Below, piece after piece: positions 20,940-32,684 of a stretch of DNA of 64,000 nt (position 1 is its first letter; every line of letters starts with the position of its first letter). Both the position numbers and the translations under genes were made by a program. The notes below the pieces were generated by a model. The model saw only the letters and a list, made by a program, of their open reading frames with translations. It had not been told where the DNA came from and did no database searches. Source of the DNA: Tethya wilhelma (lineage: Eukaryota > Porifera > Demospongiae > Tethyida > Tethyidae); the NCBI GenBank assembly GCA_964030475.1, contig CAXIPT010000002.1, forward strand, positions 6,590,311 to 6,654,310, given 5' to 3'.

Positions 20940-23590
20940 TTCAATAACTGACCAACACAGTCTGTCTTAGATGTTCTTGTATAAAGCATGCAGTTTTTTT
21001 TAGTATCCTTAACTACAGTTTACACTCTGTAGTAATGGTTGCTACGTATCACACTGTATACTGATTGTGCTTCAGTCACACTTATCTCTACATCTATAGC
21101 TATTGCTATAGTCAATCTGCATAGATTTATGACTGAGTGCTCTGCACTGCCGATTGCCTTTTAAGCGTGCACAAACTGTTTTGCTGCATAGCTCGAATTT
21201 TATTATGCTTGTACTGTACATGTGGGAGGGAGATATAGGAATTCTGACTCTACTGTGTATTGGAGCTGTATGTACTAATTTGTTGACTGTACTATTGTTG
21301 TATGCTATAGGAAATCTCATTAGTGTGTTTTGATTACCTATACCACCCAGGATGCTTGTAGCCAATCATGCCACCCCCAGATGTACATATGGTGGATTGT
21401 GTAATAGGACATGCACCATGCAGTGATGTAGTTAGGTGTGAACTGTGTAGTATTAATTGCCTGACAATTTGTTGTATACTATCTATGTATGTAATTCTGT
21501 TTTTACTACAAAGGACATGTATTATTAGTGTTAGTTAATTGTTTGTATCTATATTTACAGAATCAGTACATATATAGTGAGATATCTGATATGTGTACAC
21601 TCTACTTTGTGTGATGTCATTGGTGTGCGTGCCATACACTCTATAGTAACATGTAATTGATTTGTTAGCCTAGGACAATTATCCCAATTAGGCACACCTC
21701 AGAACAGGATTTACTATCAGTGTGTGCTGTAGTAACGATTAACTTTGACTTTGAAACTGACCATGCATGTTCATTCTTGCGTATACTCATGGGATTCGTT
21801 TTTGTGTGTCCTGCATACATGTACTCAATCACATGTTTTAAGTGTTCATTATAGGTTAAATTTTTCTAGCTGTATCTATCTTATTTTATTCTTTTGCTAG
21901 TATATGTGAGAGTATGTTCTTTACTGAACACAAATCATTCGATTGTACTGTATAGTTGTACATTTATGTAAGATGCATTTGTCCTTGTATCTGGTGCATA
22001 TTTGCAATTCAAAGCTATAGTGTATTTTTAGATTCTACACAATCAGGTAATTGCTTTGCTCTTCATGTCTATTCTCTTAATTGTGTACAAGATAAGATAG
22101 ATAATTTTTAATGTCTTGGATGAAATTCCGTGCAAGCATTCTAACCGATAACCCATGCAAATGAATGCACTTGGAAAAGAAAATCAAAGTAATAAATCGA
22201 TTATAGCCGTCACTGTAAATCGATCGTCTGTGTACACCACTGTCATGCAATATGGTGCTAGCTCCAAGCCACAAACAACTGATACGGGATGATGAGGTAT
22301 GACTTGCTTTTTGAAGTGTTGATGCTCAACCTTGGCCTGTTTTGAGAAGAGATTAGCACATGATTTTCGTGACGCTAATACTCGATCTTGTTACAGTATT
22401 TGAGTTGGTATGGTGATTGAAGTAGGTGCTAGAATCACTCCCCCTCTAGCCACAGCCTATGAATAGGTTTATTCTCACTTCCACTTTGATTGTAAGCTTG
22501 TTTGTGTGTTTCACGTGCAGCTTGTGTCATTGGACAGAGCAAGAGCTTAATAATTAAAGTGAACTATTTTTTGTACACTCATACAATCTCATTGTTTTCT
22601 GTTGCTTTCAATTTCTTAATTTGCTGTTCAATTGACCGATTCGTTTTTGTATGTTAATTTCCATGGATATGCAATTAATTGCCATGGATGGAGTAATAAG
22701 AAGTAAATCAAAATTTCCTATTCAACATGACCTTCATGCATCTATATATGCATGTTTACCTCAAGATTGTTGATGCATGAACATTCACTGTAAAGTATAA
22801 CTTAATGCCTGTGAGCTATAGATCAACATGCACACTACATTCCCTATTCGAGATAGTGCAAGAGCTATGGCATAACTTATTGTGTGCATGCCATCCCTTG
22901 AAGAGCTACATTCCTCTACGTATATAGCTTTAACTCTGCGTGTGTTTGTATTGTGATCGTGTATGTATCCCATCATGCATGCCCTACAGCTAGTTATGCA
23001 GTCTCTCTGTTGCAACACACTAATCCATGCATGCACTGATTGACTTTTCCCATGTAGGATGCATGTATATTTGCATGACATATACTGTGCATAAAACTTT
23101 TACTCTTATAGGATGAATTTGTAGTGCTGCATGGGAAGTTTGCATGCTCGTATAAGGTAAAACACGTACTGAAACTAAAGTTTCAAAGGAAGATAGCTTT
23201 TAGTTCAAGAGAATAATTATGCTAATGACTCAATCCTATCTCCATGTATAGTCAAAGTGTATAGTTGTTGTCTGGTACAGTATTAACTGTTGAGACAGAT
23301 TAAGGTGTGTTCAAAGAGTACATGCAATTTCCAGTCTTTTGCAATACAAAGGTCATGTCTGGGTACAAAGACTGTTTCAAATGTAGCAAGGTATGTATGC
23401 ACACACATACTACAATTCAGGAAAATTAAATCTTTTTTGTTACAGAAATGGGAGTAGCAATCATAAAAGCAAATTTGATGTATAGTAAAGTAAAATTTCA
23501 CAATAATTACTTGTACTATAATTATAGTATGAGCACATCTATGCAGCAAAATATGTAGTAAAAACAGTGGGTGTTGTTTGGTAGGAGTGA
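20940..23590. other. 2.6-kb intergenic region, nothing recognised
   Basis: AT-rich, with many short frames (longest 98 codons at 22785-23081) that lack homology or splice support. I see no transposon ends, RNA genes or long repeats. Confidence 0.45.
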
Positions 23591-23596
23591 CCTAAC

Positions 23597-24824
23597 TCAT
23601 ATTGGTTGACTTTCAAGTCCGACATTCCCACTCTCCCTTGTCAAGGAGCGAGGGAGGCTCTGGGTACGAGGACAACGAACAATGTGAAGTCTGCATGTCC
23701 CTCTAATGTTATAGGGCAATGGTTGAAAGGTGAATTGAGTGTTTTCGGTAGCCAGTGTGTTATCGGGGATGGCTATGCTGCACTGGCAGTACAAGGTGGA
23801 GGAGTACTTATCGTAGCGTAGGACGGCTTCTTGGAGGTCTGTGTTGGTGCTGCTGGCATAGTAGCAGTTTGTATTGACCGTGTAGAAACCCTGTTTATGT
23901 GTGTGTGTGCAATAAAGTATATAGTCACAAAAATAGCAATGCACTGTTATTGTATATACATATATTATTATAGTGCAGTATATAGTAGTTAGACTTAGTA
24001 CAAATATACGTAGAAACCTTTTTTGCAAGGAGCAATTGGACATAAATTAATGTTCTGATCTAAATCTAAACCTTCTTCTCTACCAATTTTTGACTGTATG
24101 CTCTCATGCCATATCCATGTATATGAACCATCATAATTGTATTAACTAATGTACATCTATTCGTGCATCTCACCTCCACATTCATTTCAGTGCGATTTGT
24201 AGAGCATGTTTTCCAGTAGAGTCCAAAAGTGATTGTGTCTTCCATGTGACACACTTCTGTTTGTAGTGTACAATTGTCGTAAAGACTCGTATTTGCGTTC
24301 ACTTGCATATCCAGCTCTTCTTCTCTCACTCTCAGTGCATCTATTTCAACGTTCAATGTATCAATGGCCCTCAATCTAATGTCAGCATCACTCTGTGTGT
24401 TGTTGGCTGCCAGATCCAGTCTTGTGGGGTATACTGCTTGTACTTGTTGGACCGAGTCTTCCAGTCTCTTGTAACTTGTTGAGAAGTGTTCTTCAACTGT
24501 GTTGAACTTTTTGTGAGTATCATTGTAAATTCTCTGCTGTGTGCTGTTCAATCCATCGATCTGAGCATTGACATTGACTGCTTGTTGTTGAACGCTGGAG
24601 TAAAGGTTACGCGATGATTCATTGATCATCCTCTCCAATTCTACTATCCTTCTCCTAGCCACTTCGATCTTATAGTTGGAGGTAGCAAGAGTGGACTGGT
24701 GAATCACCACTGCTGCTATGGTGCACACAGTAGCCATCACTGCTAGGATGGTAGCTAAGAGTAACAGTCCACATCCAAATGAAAAGATACACGTGTCCTT
24801 GGTGGATCTTGACTTACTGCCCAT
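23597..24824 (-). CDS. Type II membrane coiled-coil protein B
   Basis: Exons 24824-24174 and 23890-23597 join in phase 0 (GAG/gtgaga ... aacag/GGT) to give about 314 residues. The short N-terminus (MGSKSRSTKD) precedes a membrane segment at about 13-41. The ectodomain has heptad patterns (VARRRIVELERMI, AIDTLNVEIDALRVREEEL), NES, NDT and NTS glycosylation sites and the neck YDNC/EVC. Exon 2 gives GFYTVNTNCYY, LYCQCSIAIP and RGTCRLHIVRCPR, aligning with proteins A and C at the cysteines; its tail is longer (to 97 residues). The intron again contains a GT run. Same strand and order as A and C suggests a tandem paralogue array. Function unknown. Confidence 0.75.
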
Positions 24825-25318
24825 TTTGCTCTGTCTGTAGACTCTAAAGGCTCTCCTCTTATTGCACTCTGTCTCAGTTTAAAAAATATCACAAGCTATA
24901 TCTGACTCATTCAGTCTCCAATGATAACTTGTACCCAACCCACTGCTTATGAATATCTCAATGCACTTCAAATCAAGCCAGTCCTTTTTTCCTGCATACA
25001 TGTATGGTTGTAGTTCTACAAGGCATTTGTGGGCAGTGTCCATTGTGGTATGCCTAGACTCAGTATTAGATTACCTTGATAGACAATGAATAGAGTGGAT
25101 GCATATGTGTGTGTGTATGTGCTGAATGTCTTAGTATTTCGAGATGTTGTTGTGGTGTAGATTGATAGTCTATGGCTTGTGGGCACCAAATGGACCAGAC
25201 AATGGGTTCTTTAATATACGATTGATTAGCCATTTCCATGGGTACTTACTCTTGATTATGGCCTTTTTACTTCAAGCTGTTGCTATCTGGCTTGAATTTA
25301 TGTACATTACTGTATAGT

Positions 25319-27372
25319 GTGTGTGTGTGTGTGTGCGTGTGCGTGTGTGTGATATGCAATATAGTATCTCTGTTTAGATGTATTTTTTGTTCAAACTGTA
25401 CATTTAACTAGTCACATGCGACTACAAGCATGGATATACTCGAAAATTCATGTTCAACTTACCATTACATTATATTGAACTTAACAGACAACATAAAGTT
25501 CTTTCTTGTTACAACTATTGATGTATATAGGTTCAATGACCTGTCCAGCTATAAAGAATTAAAGAGTCGTTTGCTACGGGGACATACAGTATAAGTCAAT
25601 GTACAAGTTCCTCTATATCCATCTTCTATTCGATTGAACCTAGGTTCACCTTGAGCATTGTTCAATCCTGAATCAGGTAGCCTCCTTACATTGCAATGGC
25701 ACCAGTATGATGAATTAGAGAGATCCCTTTTTAGAGCTGTCCCTACAGAATACTTTGCCCTGAACTTGGAGACGTATTTGCAATTCACTGCCATTAGTAC
25801 TTCCTGTGTAGAATTGTATGTAGATATGAGTGTATGCTAACCCGTGCTTGACTCATGCAATACTCTAGCTGGAAATTTGACTGACAATACGGTTGTTGGT
25901 TTGATCACCAAGAAAGAAATATGTGTGTGTCTATAATAAAAATGTATAAAAAAGGTTTACCTATGGTGTGCATGTATATGCATGTGTGTGCATGTTTAAA
26001 CTCACATCGGGTGATGGCGTATAGATTGGTGTTTCACGGGAGTCCCAGTAGAATGGAATATAATTGTAATATAAATTTTCCATGGTACTGGACCAGGTCT
26101 TGTTCTCCACTGTCCTACAGTTCTCGTACATGGACACATTTACTTTTATTCTTTCTTCTAGCTCACCCAACACATCCATAGCTGTAAAGTTTTCTGCTAG
26201 GTCTGAAATTTTTAATATTTTTGTATTTTCAATGTCCACTCTTTGTGCAATTGTTTCAATATACAGTAATAGTTGTGTCGACATGTCAGATTGCACAGTT
26301 TGAAGATGTGTAGAAAGGTTTTGGCAGCTTTCTACACTTTGGTTTGCCAGTTTCTCTAGATTAACCTCGCTGTAAGTGCTAATGTTTTGACGCATCTCAC
26401 TGATCCATTCCAACTCTAAACTCATATTCACGACTCTATCCAGAGCAAACGTTTGTAGAGACAGAGTGGAATTATTGATCCCTTCTTGCAGTGCAGCGAT
26501 CCTCACTTTAGCCCATTCCAAATCGGCCCTATACTTTGAGACAGTATGATAGTGTACACCCATAGTACCCACGGCACATATTAGAGCCACTCCTGCCAGT
26601 GCTACACCGAGGGTTAGGAGGGTGCAAGCACAAGTGAGGAAAAGTCTTTGCTGTCTCTTTGATTTCTTTGTCTGTTCAGCCATCACTTGAATCAATTCAC
26701 TGCATACACACTGTTATATAATATATAAGTTTTTTAAGCAATTAATTTTCAGGCTATATGTTATTCTTTCTGTTACACTTTTCGATCGTATTTCTGATAG
26801 TGATCTTGAATTGACATTAAATGCTTACTATTTTGGATCAGATTTTGTTTTGTTTTATCCTTAGGTGTGTTGAATAATTATACCTCGCAACACTGCTTCC
26901 TTAGTGACTAATTGCACTTGGCAAGCTGTAACGATACCTCCTTAAACACTTGTTTGTTTGTGAGCCACTTAGATTTGTTCTTTCGAGACACTGTACTTCG
27001 ATCACTACTAATGGTGATTATTTACACTCAATTACCATTATACTCAGCTTCTACAGTTGCTATAGTGCTGTACAAGCTTTGTCAATATTGCAAAATAATA
27101 GTAAAATGGTTGCTGCAGTAGTTGTTAGAGTTTTTGTCTAGGAAATACTGCATGTGTGTAGGACCTATGTGTATGTGTGTGTAGATTTTCAATTTGTTTG
27201 TCTGTAGTGATGGTATGTGTGGATATGCGATGATTCATATCATATTTCTTTGTCATCAAAATTGACAAATTTGATTTGTCATTGTGGGTGACCACTGTCT
27301 TAGAAGTTAAATGTTATTTGTTACCAGTAGAGATACTCCATGGTTACCATGTACCCTATACTTTGCTACATG
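25319..27372. repeat. Left arm of a 2-kb inverted duplication
   Basis: Inverted and about 97-99% identical by eye to 29219-31311. It includes the whole gene for protein C and 0.7 kb of upstream sequence. The inner end is exactly the N at 27373; the outer end is a GT repeat. The divergence level suits alleles. Confidence 0.85.
25549..26683 (-). CDS. Type II membrane coiled-coil protein C
   Basis: Exons 26683-26006 and 25803-25549 join in phase 0 (CCCGAT/gtgagt ... ctacacag/GAAGTA) to give about 310 residues. The start is the ATG at 26683, because the inverted copy at 29883 also begins there (MAEQTKKSKRQQ); the upstream codons are not conserved. The membrane segment is at about 14-42, followed by a coiled ectodomain with NNS, NMS, NIS, NQS and NLS glycosylation sites and YENC in the neck. 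Exon 2 has VNCKY, YWCHCNVRRL and YRGTCTLTYTVCPR, the same cysteine frame as A and B. Function unknown. Confidence 0.75.
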
Positions 27373-28133
27373 NACTTGGATCTTGTGCGAGCTGAAATAG
27401 GAGTCCAACTCCTAGTACAATTAGAGAAGATTTGTAGACCAGGTTTGTCTCCGACCTTGATGTAGTTGACTTCGGCATGATCAGGAATTTCTAGCTCAGA
27501 GCCTGAACTGTCACTGTCAGTGCCAGATCCTTCAGAAAGATTGATCTGTACATTGGGAGGGGCTTTGAGACGTACTTGCGGGGGAACAGTTCTCCTTGAT
27601 CTCTTACGAACTACTGGGGTCCAAGCTTCCTGTTCTGAACTGTCTTCACAATATAGGACTCCATGTTCACCACTTCTTTTCTCATATCTAACACTTGAGC
27701 AACTTCCCAGATCTACCCCATGTAGTGGTGGGTCAGACAATGCTTGAACGCTGGAGTTGGGCTGCCTACAATCCGCAGGGCTCTGGTGGGCATCAACTGG
27801 AGATTTAACAGAAACTGACATTGTTTTCTTAGCAGTAGTACCAGGATATCCACTATCAGCACAATTTCTGGCCCTTGCCTTCCTCTTCCTTTTCTTCCTT
27901 TTCTTCTGTTTCCTCACTTGACCATTCACTGGATCAGTCTGTTGCTTTGAAACACTAGGCCAGAAAAAACTGACAGAGAACCCGCCAGATGAAGATCTGG
28001 CAGTCCACATAGCATTAGTGAGCTTTAGACCACTAGTCTGCAGCTGCATACATAGTGGCAGGGGGAATCCAGCACTACAAAGGCTAGAAAAACTCCCCTC
28101 TAAAACTGCTACTCTAATGCTGTTGTCAGCCAT
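27366..28133 (-). CDS. GFSVSFFW-family protein, intact copy
   Basis: A single open frame of 255 codons runs from the ATG at 28133. The N-terminal module is VLEGSFSSLCSAGFPLPLC, MWTARSSSGGFSVSFFWPS; then a very basic tract (KKRKKRKRKAR, a likely nuclear localisation signal). Two related modules follow: VRYEKRSGEHGVLY...WTPVVRKRSRR and VNYIKVGDKPGLQI...WTPISARTRSK, separated by an acidic Ser-rich stretch (GSGTDSDSSGSELE). The last two codons cross the N at 27373, so the true C-terminus may differ. It matches the frameshifted copy at 8561-9341. The family is unrecognised; a nucleic-acid-binding protein of a mobile element is one guess from the basic tract. Confidence 0.65.
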   Translation of the reverse strand: MADNSIRVAVLEGSFSSLCSAGFPLPLCMQLQTSGLKLTNAMWTARSSSGGFSVSFFWPSVSKQQTDPVNGQVRKQKKRKKRKRKARARNCADSGYPGTTAKKTMSVSVKSPVDAHQSPADCRQPNSSVQALSDPPLHGVDLGSCSSVRYEKRSGEHGVLYCEDSSEQEAWTPVVRKRSRRTVPPQVRLKAPPNVQINLSEGSGTDSDSSGSELEIPDHAEVNYIKVGDKPGLQIFSNCTRSWTPISARTRSKXM

Positions 28134-28139
28134 TTTTTA

Positions 28140-29218
28140 ATTATAATAATATAATATATAATATATTTAATTATATATAATATAAATGTCTTTGGGATAC
28201 TTTATGCTATTTCTTTCATTGTCTCCTTTGTTTTTTATTAAACAAGGACATTTTATCTTGAAAAACAGCATAATATGTATGACAATATAGTCAATCACAA
28301 GAAATTTGTGAAATTGCTATACGTGACATGGAGGATGAAATATAAGATCAACTTGAGTGAAATAGGCCGACTTTAAAGAAACTTTTCCTTGAAGCAATAT
28401 TCATGGTAATTCAATCATGCTATAAAAACAGCCAGTTGACGCATCCAAGAAGTAATCAATTAGACCAATTAGCATTCTAAACTGACCAAACAAATCGATG
28501 TGGTATTCACAGTTGACACAGTGGTCCACACATGGACATACAAGCATACTAACAATATTGACAGTGGGATACATGTAGATCTGTAAGATGTGGTTAGATC
28601 ACATGCATGCATGTATATACGGAAGCATTGCACATGCGTACTAGATAGAATTTGTGAATGCGATTGAACCATGCAGGATAGAGTTTAATTGAGGTGGTGC
28701 ATGGTTTGGGACCAACAGTGGTATTCACAGTTGGTTTAACCCATGATATGAGATAAACAGCGTAAACAATGGATGCAAGGCAGCAGATAATAGTTGGATG
28801 TACACAGCCGGTATATACCTCCTTCACAACAGCTTCACACAGTAACAGCGTGAACACACATCATCATTGATCAATTGAGGCAACCTGTGGTGTACTCAAA
28901 CACAAAATAATGACCATTGCATGTATGGCCAGGTTTACCAAAGAGCTTAAAGTAATGCCAATAATAAAGCTCCTGGTCTTATGAAAAATCTAATAAATGC
29001 TAAACACAATTTAAATGACAAAATGTAGTTCAATGCCAATACTTTCTAATTTCCTGTTCATTACACTGCTGTAGATGACTGCTAGGATCCATGCTTGCTC
29101 AACATGCCCTCCTGCATGTGGGCACACAAATCCATCCCGTGGGATTCGTAACAATGAGACAATCAGTCCAGTGATCCAGTTATCATTGATTGCTACATTA
29201 TACCCCACACAGTGTACA
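28140..29218. other. Unassigned spacer between the inverted arms
   Basis: Minus-strand frames at 28594-28857 and 29011-29208 have hydrophobic stretches and could be exons of an unknown membrane protein, but neither has clear splice sites or homology. An AT-only run lies at 28140-28190. Confidence 0.3.
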
Positions 29219-29882
29219 CATGTAGCAAAGTATAGGGTACATAGTAACCATGGAGTATCTCTACAAATAACATTTAACTTCTAAGACAGTGGTCACCCAC
29301 AATGACAAATCAAATTTGTCATTTTTGATGACAAAGAAATATGATACGAATCATCGCATATCTACACATACCATCACTACAGACAAACAAATTGAAAATA
29401 CACACACACATACACATAGGTCCTATATGGGAAATTGCCTAGACAAAAACTGTAACACTACTGCAGCAACCATTTTACTCTTATTTTTCAATATTGACAA
29501 TGCTTGTACAGCACTATAGCAACTGTATAAGCTGAGTATAATGGTAATTGAGTGTAAATAATCAACAATAGTAGTAATCGAAGTACAGTGTCTCGAAAGA
29601 ACAAATCTAAGTGGCACACAAACAAACAAGTGTTTAAGGAGGTATCGTTACAGCTTGCCAAGTGCAATTAGTCACTAAGGAAGCAGTGTTGCGAGGTATA
29701 ATTATTCAACACACCTAAGGATAAAACAAAACAAAATCTGATCCAAAATAGTAAGCATTTAATGTCAATTCAAGATCAGTATCAGAATTAATACACTGAA
29801 AGAATAATAGAACATATAGTTTGAAAATTGTTTTCTAAAGAGTATAATATAACAGTGTGCATTAAGTGAGCTGATTCTAGTA

Positions 29883-31025
29883 ATGGCTGAACAGACAAAG
29901 AAATCAAAGAGACAGCAAAGACTTTTCCTCACTTGTGCTTGCACCCTCCTAACCCTCGGTGTAGCACTGGCAGGAGTGGCTCTAGTATGTGCCGTGGGTA
30001 CTATGGGTGTACACTATCATACTGTCTCAAAGTACAGGGCCGATTTGGAATGGGCTAAAGTGAGGATCGCTGCACTGCAAGAAGGGATTAATAATTCCAC
30101 TCTGTCTCTACAAACGTTTGCTCTGGATAGAGTCGTGAATATGACTTTAGAGTTGGAATGGATCGGTGAGATGCGTCAAAATATTAGCACTTACAGCGAG
30201 GTTAATCTAGAGAAACTGGCAAACCAAAGTGTAGAAAGCTGCCAAAACCTTTCTACACATCTTCAAACTGTGCAATCTGACATGTCGACACAACTATTAC
30301 TGTATATTGAAACAATTGCACAAAGAGTGGACATTGAAAATACAAAAATATTAAAAATTTCAGACCTAGCAGAAAACTTTACAGCTATGGATGTGTTGGG
30401 TGAGCTAGAAGAGAGAATAAAAGTAAATGTGTCCATGTACGAGAACTGTAGGACAGTGGAGAACAAGACCTGGTCCAGTACCATGGAAAATTTATATTAC
30501 AATTATATTCCATTCTACTGGGACTCCCGTGAAACACCAATCTATACGCCATCACCCGATGTGAGTTTAACCATGCACACACATGCATATACATGCACAC
30601 CATAGGTATAATTTAAAACCTTTTTTATACATTTTTATCATAGACACACACATATTTCTTTCTTGGTGATCAAACCAACAACCGTATTGTCAGTCAAATT
30701 TCCAGCTAGAGTATTGCATGAGTCAAGCACGGGTTAGCATACACTCATATCTACATACAATTCTACACAGGAAGTACTAATGGCAGTGAATTGCAAATAC
30801 GTCTCCAAGTTCAGGGCAAAGTATTCTGTAGGGACAGCTCTAAAAAGGGATCTCTCTAATTCATCATACTGGTGCCATTGCAATGTAAGGAGGCTACCTG
30901 ATTCAGGATTGAACAATGCTCAAGGTGAACCTAGGTTCAATCGAATAGAAGATGGATATAGAGGAACTTGTACATTGACTTATACTGTATGTCCCCGTGG
31001 CAAACGATTCTTTAATTCTTTATAG
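29883..31025 (+). CDS. Type II membrane coiled-coil protein C, inverted copy
   Basis: Exons 29883-30560 and 30771-31025 have the same lengths and splice sites as protein C. About 310 residues, differing at only a handful of positions (for example VALV for VALI, MTLELEWIG for MSLELEWIS, RGKRFF for RSKRLF). All frames are intact. Because the copy lies in an inverted arm ending at gap bases, it is most simply the other allele and not a fourth gene. A true inverted duplication remains possible. Confidence 0.7.
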
Positions 31026-31221
31026 TTGGACAGGTTATTGAACCTATATACATCAATAGTTGTAACAAGAAAGAACTTTATGTTGTCTGTTAAGTTCAAT
31101 ATAATGTAATGGTAAGTTGAACATGAATTTTCGAGTATATCCATGCTTGTAGTCGCATGTGACTAGTTAAATGTACAGTTTGAACAAAAAATACATCTAA
31201 ACAGAGATACTATATTGCATA

Positions 31222-31233
31222 TCACACACACGC

Positions 31234-31311
<78 letters not shown>
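31222..31311. repeat. CA microsatellite at a contig end
   Basis: About 90 bp of CA units with two GC interruptions, ending at the N at 31312. Confidence 0.9.
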
Positions 31312-31312
31312 N

Positions 31313-31500
31313 CTGATATTCAAGTACAGATCACTCTTTAAAGCATTAACTTTATGACAATTAGCTATGAGGGATCAAAACTGAAAATGAAGTAGTCATG
31401 TGCCGAAATTGAGACCATTCCTTGTTCCAATACTTTTTACAGCACTACCCATTCCTACACTGGTTATTTTTTAAAAATTTTTACTACTTGTATAATATAC
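31313..31500 (-). mobile_element. Fragment of the TA-transposon family (part A)
   Basis: The foldback arm beginning AAAATGAAGTAGTCATGTGC (31384) and ending TTTTTACTACTTG before TA is part A of the 1-kb element. The rest is missing at the N at 31312. Confidence 0.75.
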
Positions 31501-31502
31501 CA

Positions 31503-32684
31503 TAGCTGGTCCATTCACAAGCTCTCTTCTCAATTGCACTGATTTGCATTTATTTAGTACCAATCCCAGCTTAATATGACCTTAATTTTTATACCGAGAT
31601 GATGAGCTTGTGAAATGTACTTTCAATTGTTCTTGTATCAAATGCTAAAACATTCAAGGGTATCAAATAGGAATAACTGTTACGATTCGCTGAAACCATG
31701 CATGGCATTACCATAATGCTATTTCATGCAAAATATTGATATTGGTTCATTATTAGCAAGTTTCATAGTGAACAGAATGTTTTTGCACTAGTATATAATT
31801 GAGCGGCAACCTTTATATGGTTATGATAATAATATACAAACTGGCATATGATAATTATTATATTTTTATATGGAGATTTTAAACAAAATACTGATTCAAA
31901 GTATTATAGTTAGTATAAGTAGTTGATGTTTGAAGAAACATTACCAAACAGCTTACCGTAAAATGGCTAGAAATTTCCAAGGAGTATAAATTTCGCTGTT
32001 TTCACGGATCATCGGTGATCCCGAAAGTTTGGTTTTGATTATGTACAATGCACTGATATAATTATAATGGCAACTTGCATATTAATATGAGAATGTATGA
32101 TGCATGTGTGTTGTGGATGTGGTAGTATAGTCAGCTGCTTCAATAAGATTTCAGTTTCCCTATGCATTTCAAACTTGTCACTATCTTGAATGTGAGGATT
32201 GATGGGAATATCAGAAAATTTCGAAGCTATTGGTTTCGGTTCAGCAAAAACTTTAATTTTCTTTCTTGCTATTCCATATTCTAGGTTATTCGATAAACTT
32301 TATTCTTTGTTGATTCACTGAGCTACATGTTTGTTAGGAAATTGAAATTATTTTCATCTGAGGTTTGCTCGGGTACCAGTGAAGCAATACAGCCAGTCTG
32401 AGAGTCCCAAATATTAAATATTAATAATATGTAGCACACCAGTGATTGTGTATTCAGTTGTATAGCTAATAGTCACATTAGTTCAAGATGCATCATCGAG
32501 ACACCAAAGTAGACATATGTATTTTAATATAAACCTTTAAAAAAACTCAGTTTATGAAATTTAAGAGACTAAATTGTTAATAATATATGTTAATATTGCT
32601 TCGAATGTAAATAAATTCTCTTCTGATATACCAAAAAAGTCGCAAAGTATGTCAGTTACTATAATTCGAGTTTGTATATTTGTT
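31503..32684. other. No gene seen
   Basis: AT-rich sequence downstream of the receptor gene that ends at 32685. The frame at 32561-32797 overlaps that gene's tail in another frame and is not supported. Confidence 0.4.

Larger units (their letters stand above)
29219..31311. repeat. Right arm of the 2-kb inverted duplication
   Basis: Reverse-complement partner of 25319-27372. It ends in a long CA repeat at the N at 31312, so this contig (27374-31311) is bounded by Ns on both sides. Flipped over, it would simply overlap and extend the contig on its left. Confidence 0.85.
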
